The position numbers and the translations under genes are program-made. A DNA stretch of 64,000 nucleotides from Sinorhizobium americanum. GTDB taxonomy: Bacteria; Pseudomonadota; Alphaproteobacteria; Rhizobiales; Rhizobiaceae. The stretch is taken from positions 213,371-277,370 of the forward strand of contig NZ_LNQC01000077.1 in assembly GCF_001651855.1 (NCBI RefSeq), in the 5' to 3' direction. Shown here in pieces: positions 35,370 to 43,976 of the stretch. The notes below the pieces were generated by a model. It saw only the letters and a list, made by a program, of their open reading frames with translations. It was not told the DNA's origin and did not search any database. Every line of letters starts with the position of its first letter. The stretch's first letter is position 1.

Positions 35370-35894
35370 ATGCTGACACGTCTCATTGCCTTTGCCGGTG
35401 GACTTGCCGCCATCGCCCTCGTCGTGCCGGACCTCGTCTCGACTTATCTCGATCGCCGGGGGTCCGGGGCGCCACAGCAAGCGGCTGCGATCGCCACGCC
35501 GGCTGCCGCCAACTATGCCGGCGGCAAGGCCGTCGTCCTCGAAGCGGACCGCTCCGGCCACTTCGTCGGCACGTTCCGCATCAACGGACGGCCGGAGCAG
35601 GGGCTGGTCGACACCGGTGCAAGCACGATCGCCATCAATGCTTCCCTGGCCCGGCGGTTCGGCATCGCCGTCGCCAGCCTCTCCTTCGATGCGCGGGCGC
35701 AGACGGCGAACGGCATCGTCGAGGCCGCTCCCATCAGCCTCGATCGCGTCGAGATTGGCGGCATTTCGCTCCGGAACGTCGAGGCCATGGTTCTTCCGGA
35801 CAAGGCGCTTTCGGGCATGCTCGTCGGCATGTCCTTCCTCAACCGGCTGTCGTCCTATCGTGTCGAAGACGGGGCGCTGCAGCTCGTCAAATAA
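35370..35894 (+). CDS. Retropepsin-like clan AA aspartic protease (TIGR02281 type)
   Basis: The 174-residue protein has an N-terminal membrane anchor or signal (LIAFAGGLAAIALVVPDLV) and a retroviral-protease-like domain. The catalytic LVDTGASTIAINASLARRFG sits at about residues 85-104, and the second conserved block is LSGMLVGMSFLNRL. The family is widespread in rhizobia. Its substrate is unknown and a periplasmic location is likely. Its last 8 bp overlap the end of the convergent deoA. Confidence 0.85.
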   Translation: MLTRLIAFAGGLAAIALVVPDLVSTYLDRRGSGAPQQAAAIATPAAANYAGGKAVVLEADRSGHFVGTFRINGRPEQGLVDTGASTIAINASLARRFGIAVASLSFDARAQTANGIVEAAPISLDRVEIGGISLRNVEAMVLPDKALSGMLVGMSFLNRLSSYRVEDGALQLVK

Positions 35895-37203
35895 TTCGCG
35901 ACACGATGACGGGACGCGATTGAGGGCGCTCGTCGGCGATCACATAAAGCCCTGCAACCCTGTCCCTCACCGCCTCGGCCTGCTGCCGATCGGCGGCATG
36001 CACAAAGGCAATCGGTTCGCCCCTCTCAACCTTCGTCCCGAGCGGCTTGAGGCCGGCAAGTCCGACCCGATGGTCGATCCGGTCGTCCGGGCGCATTCGC
36101 CCGCCGCCGAGCGCAATGACGGCCATTCCCAGTTCACGCGTCTCGCATGAGGCGAGATAGCCGTCGCGGTTGGCGGGCACCGGGATTATTGCCGGAGCCT
36201 TTTCGAGATGAGCTTCGGGACGATCGACGAAATCGGCGGGCCCGCCGAGCCGATGCACCATGAGGGCGAAGCGTTCCATCGCGTCGCCGCTCTCCAGAGC
36301 TCGACGAGCCATGGCCTCGCCTTCGGCCGTGTGCGCCGACATCCTCGCCGCGACAAGCATTTCCGCCGCGAAAGCCATCACGACCTGATCGAGGCGGGTT
36401 CCCGCCTTCTCGCCGCGCAGATAAGCAAGGCAGTTCTCGACTTCCAGCGCATTGCCGGCTGTATCCGCCAGCGGCTCGTTCATGTCGGTGATGAGCGCCG
36501 TGGTCGACACGCCCGCCCCGTTCGCGACATCGACCAGCGAGCGCGCCAGGATTTCGGTTTCGCCGGGATCCGTCAGGAAGGAACCGTTGCCGAGCTTGAC
36601 GTCCAGCACCAGCGACTGCAGGCCGGCGGCGAGTTTCTTCGAGAGGATAGACGCGGTGATCAGCGGCACCGAATCGACCGTCGCCGTCACGTCGCGGATC
36701 GCATAGAGGCGCTTGTCGGCCGGTGCAAGATTGGCGGTCTGGCCGATGATTGCGCAACCGACCTCCTCGACGATTTGGCGAAACAGTTCGGGCGGCGGCT
36801 GGATGTCATAGCCCGGGATCGATTCGAGCTTGTCGAGCGTACCCCCGGTGTGGCCGAGCCCTCGCCCCGAAATCATCGGCACGGCGGCGCCGCAGGCGGC
36901 AATGATCGGCGCCAGCATCAGCGAGACATTGTCGCCGACGCCACCCGTTGAATGCTTGTCGGCGATGGGGCGGCCGAACCCGCTCCAGTCGAGGGTCTCG
37001 CCGGAGTCGCGCATTGCCAGCGTCAGCGCCACGCATTCGTCGCGGCTCATGCCCGAGAACCAGGTGGCCATGGCGAAGGCGGCAACCTGCCCCTCCGAGA
37101 CAGAACCATCAGTGACGCCCTCGATGAAGCCGCGTATCTCCGCCGGTTCGAGCCGACCGCCATCCCTCTTCTTGCGGATCACTTCCTGAGGAAGAGGGGC
37201 CAT
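35887..37203 (-). CDS. deoA: Thymidine phosphorylase
   Basis: The 438-residue enzyme phosphorolyses thymidine and deoxyuridine to base and deoxyribose-1-phosphate, which DeoB then converts. The signature is DKHSTGGVGDNVSLMLAPI near residue 82, and MISGRGLGHTGGTLDKLES follows. I chose ATG 37203, which lies 1 bp after the upstream stop (TGAGATG); the frame extends six codons further to a TTG. It is last of the cdd-PNP-deoA leftward set. Confidence 0.95.
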   Translation of the reverse strand: MAPLPQEVIRKKRDGGRLEPAEIRGFIEGVTDGSVSEGQVAAFAMATWFSGMSRDECVALTLAMRDSGETLDWSGFGRPIADKHSTGGVGDNVSLMLAPIIAACGAAVPMISGRGLGHTGGTLDKLESIPGYDIQPPPELFRQIVEEVGCAIIGQTANLAPADKRLYAIRDVTATVDSVPLITASILSKKLAAGLQSLVLDVKLGNGSFLTDPGETEILARSLVDVANGAGVSTTALITDMNEPLADTAGNALEVENCLAYLRGEKAGTRLDQVVMAFAAEMLVAARMSAHTAEGEAMARRALESGDAMERFALMVHRLGGPADFVDRPEAHLEKAPAIIPVPANRDGYLASCETRELGMAVIALGGGRMRPDDRIDHRVGLAGLKPLGTKVERGEPIAFVHAADRQQAEAVRDRVAGLYVIADERPQSRPVIVSRII

Positions 37204-37204
37204 C

Positions 37205-38002
37205 TCAGCCTTCGCTCGCAATCATCTCTTTGAGGATCGACGCCAGCCGCTGGCCGCCGAAAGGCGCCATCTCCTTGGTCTCGTGGTGGCTGAGCTCGGC
37301 ACCGGTCATGCCGGCGCCGTAGTTGGTGATGACCGACGCGGCCGCAACCTTCATGCCGAAGAACCGGGCGAGGATCACCTCCGGCACGGTGGACATGCCG
37401 ACCGCATCAGCGCCGAGAACGCGGGCCATGCGGATTTCCGCCGGCGTTTCGAAGCTCGGGCCGGAGAACCACATATAGACGCCGCGGGCGAGCGGGATGC
37501 CGAGCCGCTCGGCGGCCTCTTCCATCTGAACGGCGAGCGCCGCGTCATAGGCATTCGTCATGCCGACGAAGCGATCGTCGCTCTCGACGCCGATCAGCGG
37601 ATTGGCGCCGGAAAAGGCGATATGATCGGCGATGCGCATCACCGAGCCGGGCGGCATATCTTCGCGCAGCGATCCGGCCGAGTTGGTGAGGATCAGATTC
37701 TCGACGCCGATCCGCTTCAGCGTTTCGATCGGCACGCGCATCGCATTGGCGTCGCCGCGCTCGTAATAATGAACCCGGCCGGACAGGATTGCGACCGGTG
37801 CGTCGCCGAGGCGGCCGAGGACGAGCTCGCCCGCATGGCTGGAGACGCTGCTGACCGGGAAGCCCGGTATGTCCGCATAGGAAAAGCGGACCGGCGCGCT
37901 GACTGCCTCGACGAGCGAGCCGAGACCCGAGCCGAGGACGATGGCATGGCGCGGCGATAGATCGCCGAGTTTGTCACGCAGGAATTCAGCCGCGCCGGTC
38001 AT
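37205..38002 (-). CDS. punA: Purine nucleoside phosphorylase (trimeric PunA type)
   Basis: The 265-residue enzyme splits inosine and guanosine with phosphate. The opening phosphate loop is IVLGSGLGSLVEAV near residue 21. Conserved SSHAGELVLGRLGDAPVAIL and TNSAGSLREDMPPGSVMRI lie in the middle. The length and motifs match the trimeric class, not E. coli DeoD, although rhizobial annotations often call it deoD. Its start overlaps the cdd stop by 4 bp (ATGA). Confidence 0.9.
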   Translation of the reverse strand: MTGAAEFLRDKLGDLSPRHAIVLGSGLGSLVEAVSAPVRFSYADIPGFPVSSVSSHAGELVLGRLGDAPVAILSGRVHYYERGDANAMRVPIETLKRIGVENLILTNSAGSLREDMPPGSVMRIADHIAFSGANPLIGVESDDRFVGMTNAYDAALAVQMEEAAERLGIPLARGVYMWFSGPSFETPAEIRMARVLGADAVGMSTVPEVILARFFGMKVAAASVITNYGAGMTGAELSHHETKEMAPFGGQRLASILKEMIASEG

Positions 38003-38394
38003 CCGAGGATCTCGGTCTCAAAGCTGTGCGGCAGCAGGTCGGAAAGCGCCAGGCTCTTCTTGATGCCCGTCTCGTCGCAGAGATAGATTCGGGTGCTGGC
38101 GCCGGAGAATTCCGCCAGCCGCTGCCGGCAGCCGCCGCACGGCGGGCAGAGCGCGAGTTTCTCGGCAATCACCGCCACTTCCATGATCTTGCGCTGGCCG
38201 GCCATCACCATGTGGCTGATCGCCGTCGTCTCGGCGCACCAGCCTTCCGGGAAGGACAGGTTCTCGATATTGGCGCCCGTATAGATCCTGCCATCCTCGG
38301 CGCGGATCGCCGCCCCCACCGGAAATTTCGAATAGGGTGCATGGGCCTTGGCCATGGCCTCACGCGCGGCGACGAAGAGCTCGTTCTTCGGCAT
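37999..38394 (-). CDS. cdd: Cytidine deaminase
   Basis: The 131-residue homotetrameric zinc enzyme deaminates cytidine and deoxycytidine. The zinc and catalytic residues are WCAETTAISH near residue 53 (Cys-Ala-Glu) and CPPCGGCRQRLAEF near residue 88. It is first of the three-gene salvage operon. On its upstream side lies a tandem array of palindromic elements separating it from the ABC permease. Confidence 0.95.
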   Translation of the reverse strand: MPKNELFVAAREAMAKAHAPYSKFPVGAAIRAEDGRIYTGANIENLSFPEGWCAETTAISHMVMAGQRKIMEVAVIAEKLALCPPCGGCRQRLAEFSGASTRIYLCDETGIKKSLALSDLLPHSFETEILG

Positions 38395-38411
38395 GGTCTG
38401 TCCTTATGTTG

Positions 38412-38574
38412 TGCATGTCGTTATCCAAAAACCGCTACGCACTTTTGGGCGACATGCATCCTTAATTCATGCATGTCGTTGCCCCAAAACCGCTGCGCAC
38501 TTTTGGGCGACATGCATCCTTGATTCATGCATGTCGTTGTCCCAAAACCGCTGCGCACTTTTGGGCGACATGCA
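38412..38574. repeat. Three tandem GCATGTCG palindromes, 58-bp period
   Basis: Copies of 47 bp start at 38412, 38470 and 38528. Each is TGCATGTCG-(spacer)-CCAAAA...TTTTGGG-CGACATGCA, with 11-bp spacers of the form TCCTT(A/G)ATTCA. The exact 58-bp spacing and near-identity of copies 2 and 3 suggest recent duplication. The last copy abuts the stop codon of the ABC permease (TTA at 38575-38577). Confidence 0.92.
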
Positions 38575-39546
38575 TTAACGCTCCTTCACGTAGGGCACGC
38601 CGCCGGCCTTCGGCGGAATGGCCTTGCCGATGAAGCCGGCGAGCAGAATGACCGTGAGGATATAGGGCAGCGCCTGCATCAATTGCACCGGCACCTGGCC
38701 GACGAGCGGCAAGGGCGTGCCCTGCAGGCGGATCGCCAGCGCATCAAGGAAGCCGAAGAGCAGGCAGGCGAACATGACGTTCTTCGGCCGCCACTTGGCG
38801 AAGATCAGCGCCGCGAGCGCGATATAGCCCTTGCCCGCCGTCATGCCCTTGACGAAGCCGGCGGTCATCGCCAGCGACAGGTAGGCGCCGGCAAAACCGC
38901 AGAGGATGCCGCAGCAGATGACCGCGCGGTATCTTAGCCAGATTACCGAGATGCCGGCGGTGTCGACCGCGCCGGGGTTCTCGCCGACGGCCCTCAGGCG
39001 AAGTCCGAAGCGAGTGCGGTAGAGGATCCACCAGCTTGCCGGAACCATGGCGAAGGCGAGATAGGTGAGCAGGAAATGTCCGGAGAGCAGGTCCGCATAG
39101 ATCGGACCGAGGACCGGCACTTCGCGGACGGCGTCCGCGCCCGGCAGATTGATGGTCTGGAACCGGGCGCCCTCGGCAAGCGCCGGCGTGCGGCCGCCCT
39201 GGCGGAACCAGGCCTCGCCGAGGATCACCGTCGAGCCGGCAACGATGAAGTTGATCGCCACGCCCGAGACGATCTGATTGCCGCGCTGGGTAATCGAGGC
39301 ATAGCCGTGGACCAGCGACAGAAGGATGGAGATGAGAATAGCGGCCAGCAGCCCCATCCAGACCGACTGGGTGACGGCGGCGACGGCGCCGGCCGCGAAA
39401 GCGGCGCCGAGCATCTTGCCCTCAAGCCCGATGTCAAAGACGCCGGCGCGCTCGGTGAAGAGGCCGGCAAGGGCGGCAAAGACCAACGGCACCGAAACGC
39501 GGATCGTTGATTCGAGGAGCACCACGAGAACGTGGAAGAAATCCAT
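38575..39546 (-). CDS. Nucleoside-type ABC transporter permease (BmpC/NupQ-like)
   Basis: The 323-residue inner-membrane permease of the branched-chain/ribose type is the kind paired with BMP-family nucleoside-binding lipoproteins. GVFDIGLEGKMLGAAFAAG near residue 30 and the coupling-helix region around VGENPGAVDTAGISV are visible. I set the start at ATG 39546, which gives MDFFHVLVVLLESTIRVSV. It is last of the transporter genes, 4 bp after the other permease. The neighbouring salvage genes support nucleoside uptake. Confidence 0.9.
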   Translation of the reverse strand: MDFFHVLVVLLESTIRVSVPLVFAALAGLFTERAGVFDIGLEGKMLGAAFAAGAVAAVTQSVWMGLLAAILISILLSLVHGYASITQRGNQIVSGVAINFIVAGSTVILGEAWFRQGGRTPALAEGARFQTINLPGADAVREVPVLGPIYADLLSGHFLLTYLAFAMVPASWWILYRTRFGLRLRAVGENPGAVDTAGISVIWLRYRAVICCGILCGFAGAYLSLAMTAGFVKGMTAGKGYIALAALIFAKWRPKNVMFACLLFGFLDALAIRLQGTPLPLVGQVPVQLMQALPYILTVILLAGFIGKAIPPKAGGVPYVKER

Positions 39547-39550
39547 GGCT

Positions 39551-40684
39551 TCAGGCTCCCTTGGTCTGGACGACCGCGGCGGCGCGCTGGCCGCGCATCG
39601 CGAAGGCGCGGGTGATCGCCGGGCGGAACATATTTTCGAGCGCGCCGGCAAAGAGGATGACGAGGCCCTGGATGATGACGATCATGTCGCGCGAGATCGA
39701 CGGCATCTCGAAGGCGATCTCCGCACCGCCCTGGTAGAGCACGCCGAAGAGGATCGCCGCGGGGATGATGCCGCCCGGATGCGACCGGCCCATCAGCGCA
39801 ACCGCGATGCCGACGAAGCCGGCGCCCTGGACGAAGTCGAGCTGCATGCGGAACTGCTCGCCCATGATCGGGTTCAGCGCCATCATCCCGGCAAGGCCGC
39901 CGGAGATCATCATGGTGATGACGGTGATGCGGCTTTCCCGAATGCCGGCATAGCGTGCCGCCGAGGGGCTATGGCCCATGGTGCGCATCTCGTAGCCGAG
40001 CTTGGTGCGCCAGATCAGCACCCAGACGCCGAAGGCGGCGGCGAGCGCCAGCAGGAAGGAGATGTTGAACGGCGCCGTTCCGACATTCAGGCCGAAGATC
40101 GACAGCAGCCAGTCGAGCTTCGGCAATTGGCCGCCCTCCGCGAAGGTCCGCGTCTGCGGCGCCATCGAGCCGAGCGGCTTCAGGACTCGCGTCAGGAGAT
40201 AGACCATCAGGCTCGAGGCGATGAAGTTGAACATGATGGTGGTGATGACGATATGGCTGCCGCGCTTGGCCTGCAGCCAGCCCGGCAGGAAGGCCCAGAG
40301 AGCGCCGAAGAAGACCGAGCCGACGATAGCCAGCGGGAAGACCACGTACCAGGGCATCACTTGGTCGAGCCAGAGGCAGGCAAGCGCGACGCCGATGCCG
40401 CCGACATAGGCCTGTCCCTCACCGCCGATATTGAAGAGCCCGGCATGGAAGGCGACGGCGACGGCAAGTCCGGTGAAGATGAAGGTGGTCGCGTAATAGA
40501 GCGTGAAGCCGATATATTCGCCGCGGCCGAAGGCGCCGTTGATCAAATGGTAGGCGGCCTCGAACGGATTCTCGCCGACGAGCAGCACGACGAGACCGGC
40601 GACGAGAAAGGCGACGGCAAGGTTTATCAGCGGGATGAGGCCATATTCGACCCAGCCCGGGAGCTTCGCATAGGGTGTGCTCAT
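39551..40684 (-). CDS. Nucleoside-type ABC transporter permease (BmpB/NupP-like)
   Basis: The 377-residue permease has about ten membrane helices and the family pattern FNIGGEGQAYVGGIGVALAC near residue 84. The coupling helix region near residue 235 includes MGHSPSAARYAGI. It is the partner of the downstream permease, making a heterodimeric pore. Its start overlaps the ATPase stop by 4 bp (ATGA). Confidence 0.9.
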   Translation of the reverse strand: MSTPYAKLPGWVEYGLIPLINLAVAFLVAGLVVLLVGENPFEAAYHLINGAFGRGEYIGFTLYYATTFIFTGLAVAVAFHAGLFNIGGEGQAYVGGIGVALACLWLDQVMPWYVVFPLAIVGSVFFGALWAFLPGWLQAKRGSHIVITTIMFNFIASSLMVYLLTRVLKPLGSMAPQTRTFAEGGQLPKLDWLLSIFGLNVGTAPFNISFLLALAAAFGVWVLIWRTKLGYEMRTMGHSPSAARYAGIRESRITVITMMISGGLAGMMALNPIMGEQFRMQLDFVQGAGFVGIAVALMGRSHPGGIIPAAILFGVLYQGGAEIAFEMPSISRDMIVIIQGLVILFAGALENMFRPAITRAFAMRGQRAAAVVQTKGA

Positions 40685-42216
40685 TCTGCGGCCTCCTTGC
40701 GGCCCTCGACGCCGGCCATCAGCAGGCCGAGTTCGCCCTCCGTCGCCTCCGGGCTGCGCTCGCCGACGACGCGGCCGGCAAACATCACCAGGATACGGTC
40801 GGAAAGCGAGCGGATTTCGTCGAGCTCGACGGAGACGAGCAGCACGGCCTTGCCCTGGTCGCGCATCTCGATGATCCGCTTGTGGATGAATTCGATCGCG
40901 CCCACATCGACGCCGCGGGTCGGCTGGCCGATGATCAGCACATCGGGGCCACGCTCCATTTCTCGGGCAAGGACGATCTTCTGCTGATTGCCGCCGGAGA
41001 AATTGGCGGTCTTCAGCCGCGCATTCGGCGGACGGATATCGTATTTGGCGATCTTCTCCTCGGCATCCTTGCGGATCGCGTCGATGTCGAGGAAGGCGCC
41101 CTTCAGGTAACGCGGGTCGTTGTGGTAGCCGAGAATGGCGTTCTCGCTCTCCTCGAACTTGAGGACCAGACCGACGTGATGCCGGTCTTCCGGGACATGC
41201 GCCAGCCCGCGAGCCCGGAGCTCGGCGGGATCGCGATGGCCCGTCACATCGACGGACCTGCCGTTCAAAAGCACGGTTCCGGAGGTGGCCCTGCGGATGC
41301 CGGCGATTGCCTCGAGCAGTTCCGACTGGCCGTTGCCGGCGACACCGGCAATGCCGACGATCTCGCCGGCCCTGACCTCGAAGGAGACGTCGTCGACCAT
41401 GGTGACGCCGCGGCTGTCCTTGACCGTCAGCCCCTCAACCGCGAGCTTCACGTCGCCCGGACTCGCCTCGCCCTTCTCGACGCGCAGCAGCACGCGGCGG
41501 CCAACCATGAGTTCGGCAAGCTCCTCGACCGAGGTCTCGCGCGTCGTGCGGGTCGCGACCATCTCGCCGCGGCGCATGACCGAGACTTCGTCGGTGATCG
41601 CCATGATCTCGCGCAGTTTGTGGGTGATCAGGATGATCGTCTTCCCCTGCGCCTTGAGCTGGCCGAGGATGCGAAACAGATGGTCGGCCTCGGCCGGGGT
41701 CAGCACGCCGGTGGGCTCGTCGAGGATCAGGATGTCGGCCCTGCGGTAGAGTGCTTTGAGGATTTCCACCCGCTGCTGGAGGCCGACCGGCAGCTCCTCG
41801 ATCAGCGCATCAGGATTGACCTCGAGCGCATATTCTTTTTCGAGCCGCTTCAGTTCCTGGCGCGCCTTGGCAATGCCCTTGTTGAGGATCTGGCTGTCCT
41901 CGGCACCGAGCATGACGTTCTCGAGCACGGTGAAATTCTCGACCAGCATGAAATGCTGGTGGACCATGCCGATACCGACGGAGATCGCCGTGTTCGGATC
42001 GCGGATGGAGGCGGGCTTGCCGTCGACGAAGATCTCGCCGCTGTCGGCCTGGTAAAAGCCGTAGAGGATCGACATCAGTGTCGATTTGCCGGCGCCATTT
42101 TCACCGATGATGCCGTGGATCGTGCCCTTGCGAACCTTGAGATTGATGTCCTTGTTGGCATGGACCGGACCGAAGCTCTTGTCGATCCCGCGCAATTCAA
42201 TGGCAATATTGTCCAT
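40681..42216 (-). CDS. Double-domain ABC ATPase (nucleoside/sugar type)
   Basis: The 511-residue protein contains two nucleotide-binding domains in tandem, as in RbsA/MglA and NupO. Domain 1 has Walker A GENGAGKST near residue 38 and the signature ELPVGLQQRVEILKAL. Domain 2 has a degenerate loop (GVAGNGQSE) and signature NFSGGNQQKIVLAREM near residue 405. I set ATG 42216 as the start. With the two permeases it should import nucleosides, but no BMP-type binding protein gene is adjacent. Confidence 0.92.
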   Translation of the reverse strand: MDNIAIELRGIDKSFGPVHANKDINLKVRKGTIHGIIGENGAGKSTLMSILYGFYQADSGEIFVDGKPASIRDPNTAISVGIGMVHQHFMLVENFTVLENVMLGAEDSQILNKGIAKARQELKRLEKEYALEVNPDALIEELPVGLQQRVEILKALYRRADILILDEPTGVLTPAEADHLFRILGQLKAQGKTIILITHKLREIMAITDEVSVMRRGEMVATRTTRETSVEELAELMVGRRVLLRVEKGEASPGDVKLAVEGLTVKDSRGVTMVDDVSFEVRAGEIVGIAGVAGNGQSELLEAIAGIRRATSGTVLLNGRSVDVTGHRDPAELRARGLAHVPEDRHHVGLVLKFEESENAILGYHNDPRYLKGAFLDIDAIRKDAEEKIAKYDIRPPNARLKTANFSGGNQQKIVLAREMERGPDVLIIGQPTRGVDVGAIEFIHKRIIEMRDQGKAVLLVSVELDEIRSLSDRILVMFAGRVVGERSPEATEGELGLLMAGVEGRKEAAE

Positions 42217-42575
42217 ATTGGCCTGCGATCCCCTTTTTGCCCGCTTCGGTCTGCCCCAAGACCGTGCCGGCAATTTTTTACCATTTGGTATAAGTTTATC
42301 ATCGATTTTCCGGCACGAAAGCCTCAAAATCGCGACCTCCTTATACTCTCATCGGATCGCCAATGAGAGTCCAGCACGAATATACACAGGGCAGATGAGG
42401 GGTCCCGGAGGCCAGAGCGTCGCGCACCGAGAGCCGAGCGCAGGCGGCTGCATGGCCGGGCACGGGTCGCTTCGACTTGGCTTATCTTCAGTCGCCGCGA
42501 GGTGCCGAGCGGGCCGATCACCTGAAAGCAGCCGCGCAAATGCCCGGGTGACTTCCTCCAATCCCCTAATTTCTA

Positions 42576-42594
42576 GTTGCAAAAGCGATGCAAC
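42576..42594. promoter_or_regulatory. Inverted repeat GTTGCA-N7-TGCAAC
   Basis: A perfect 6-bp inverted repeat with a 7-bp spacer has the geometry of a dimeric repressor site. It lies 360 bp from the ABC operon start and 234 bp upstream of the DUF4304 gene, so its target is uncertain. Confidence 0.35.
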
Positions 42595-42710
42595 CATGTA
42601 TGTTTCTTTCCGCGCTGGTACAACCAAAAACGATCCCTGGTCTGATCGGCCCGTAGCGTTTGCGGTCGCATTGCCGTGCCACTGCTTCTTTTCCGCACCT
42701 CGCAGAAATC

Positions 42711-42734
42711 GCCCTGACCGGAAACGGTCAGGGC
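42711..42734. terminator. Hairpin without T-tract
   Basis: GCCCTGACC pairs perfectly with GGTCAGGGC around a 6-nt loop. No T-run follows on either strand, so termination is only a possibility. Confidence 0.4.
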
Positions 42735-42827
42735 ATTCCGCAAGCGCTGACTCTGCCGTGCCAATCCGCTAAGAAGACGCGTGCCCGGCTGCCGGGCAAT
42801 TGCTCCGTTCAAAGACAATTTGCGGCG

Positions 42828-43340
42828 ATGGATACGTTTGAACGAGTGATCGGCGAGGAGTTGGCCCCGTACCTCAGGACGGTCGGTTTTCTGCGAGATG
42901 GCCAGACCTGGAACCGGCGCACGGAGGGTGTCGTTCAGGTCATCTCGGTCCAGCGGTCGATGAACAATACCGAGCTCAATTCCCGCTTCACGATCAACGT
43001 CGGCGTGACCCCCGACACCCGGCCGGCAAATACGCGGCTTGCCGAGCATGAATGCCGATCTCGCCTGCGCATCGGCTTTCTGCGTGCCGAGCGGCAGGAT
43101 CATTGGTACCGCTATCGGCCGAGGGACCCGGCGAGCGTCCGGCGCGCGGTCGCGGAAGCCCGCGCGGACGTAGAAGCTTACGTGATGCCCTATCTTTCTC
43201 AAAAGCCAGGCGATTTTTCACCGTTGCTGCTTCAGGCGACATCGGCGATGCAGACGCATGTCAGGGCATGGAAAGCATTCGACAGCCTTTGCCAAAGGAT
43301 TGTTCGCCTCTGGCCGTTCAAAACCACATCCGGCCGGTAG
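42828..43340 (+). CDS. DUF4304 domain protein
   Basis: The 170-residue soluble protein opens MDTFERVIGEELAPYLRTVG and includes GQTWNRRTEGVVQVISVQRS, the pattern of the DUF4304 family (nuclease-inhibitor-like or unknown). There is no signal peptide. ATG 42828 is chosen because the upstream 56 codons do not resemble protein. It appears to be a stand-alone gene. Such proteins are sometimes immunity proteins of contact toxins, but no toxin is visible here. Confidence 0.7.
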   Translation: MDTFERVIGEELAPYLRTVGFLRDGQTWNRRTEGVVQVISVQRSMNNTELNSRFTINVGVTPDTRPANTRLAEHECRSRLRIGFLRAERQDHWYRYRPRDPASVRRAVAEARADVEAYVMPYLSQKPGDFSPLLLQATSAMQTHVRAWKAFDSLCQRIVRLWPFKTTSGR

Positions 43341-43381
43341 CCGGCGTGATCGGCGACGCCGCGTGCTAATGGACGACCAAT

Positions 43382-43425
43382 GGGCAAGGGCGATCCCGCG
43401 GCCGAAGCGAGATCGCCCTTCGCCC
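43382..43425 (-). terminator. Hairpin after the small exported protein gene
   Basis: GGGCAAGGGCGATC pairs with GATCGCCCTTCGCCC (one bulged base) around a 15-nt loop, 10 bp beyond the stop of the leftward gene. The T-run is weak. It could serve the rightward DUF4304 gene too. Confidence 0.5.
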
Positions 43426-43434
43426 ACAGCGTCA

Positions 43435-43767
43435 TCATTCGTGAATTGTGTAGGATCCGAGCTTGCAGAGATCCTGCTTGTCCACGGTCGTCTCGAGCTC
43501 GGAGTTCTCATCGAACTCAAAACGCATGTCGTATTCGCACACGTCGCGGCCGTCGGCGATCGTCAGTTCGATCGTTTCGCCTGGCTCCAGAACCTGGCTG
43601 CCGAACACGTCGTCTTCCCATTCCTCCACCCCGACCGGCGACGTGTGGAAACGAACGAGCGTCGCGCTTGTATCGTTCTTCAAGGTAAAGGTCAGGTCCT
43701 CGGCTTGAGCCGCCGATGAGAAGGCGAACGCCGCCATAGTGGCGGCAACCAAAGCAATATGCTTCAT
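43435..43767 (-). CDS. Small exported acidic protein
   Basis: The 110-residue protein has a clear signal peptide (MKHIALVAATMAAFAFSSAAQA). The mature domain of about 88 residues is acidic, with two Cys (VCEYDMRF and DLCKLGSY) that may pair. The stretch LTFTLKNDTSATLVRFHTSP resembles small beta-sandwich periplasmic proteins common in rhizobia. Function unknown. It is transcribed alone, divergent from the signalling operon. Confidence 0.75.
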   Translation of the reverse strand: MKHIALVAATMAAFAFSSAAQAEDLTFTLKNDTSATLVRFHTSPVGVEEWEDDVFGSQVLEPGETIELTIADGRDVCEYDMRFEFDENSELETTVDKQDLCKLGSYTIHE

Positions 43768-43976
43768 GAAAGTGTCCCCTGCCCGGAAATGAGCCCGCGT
43801 ACACTACGCATGGCGGGCAAGCCCACAACGGATTTTTGATTTCACGATCGATTCCACCAAAAATGGATAGTTCTCGCGATGCGCGTCCGGGCCAGCCCCG
43901 TTCCAGAGATGACTCCTTCCGGTGTGCTTCCTGTGATATCTTTTCGCCTTGTGCTTCCTTGCGGAGGGAAAGCAAC

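Larger units (their letters stand above)
42217..42827. other. 611-bp non-coding region between transporter and DUF4304 genes
   Basis: No gene is supportable here. The part nearest the ABC ATPase is AT-rich and contains a likely promoter for the leftward operon, though I could not fix a -35/-10. Two inverted repeats are listed separately. Frames of up to 92 codons exist but lack family resemblance. Confidence 0.55.

Noticed and set aside
38412..38574. CRISPR array
   Set aside because: The repeats are palindromes with short, nearly identical spacers and no cas genes; this is a tandem palindromic repeat.
42349..42627. A 92-codon minus-strand frame upstream of the nucleoside ABC operon
   Set aside because: The first 30 residues look regulator-like, but the rest is not protein-like and no domain is complete.
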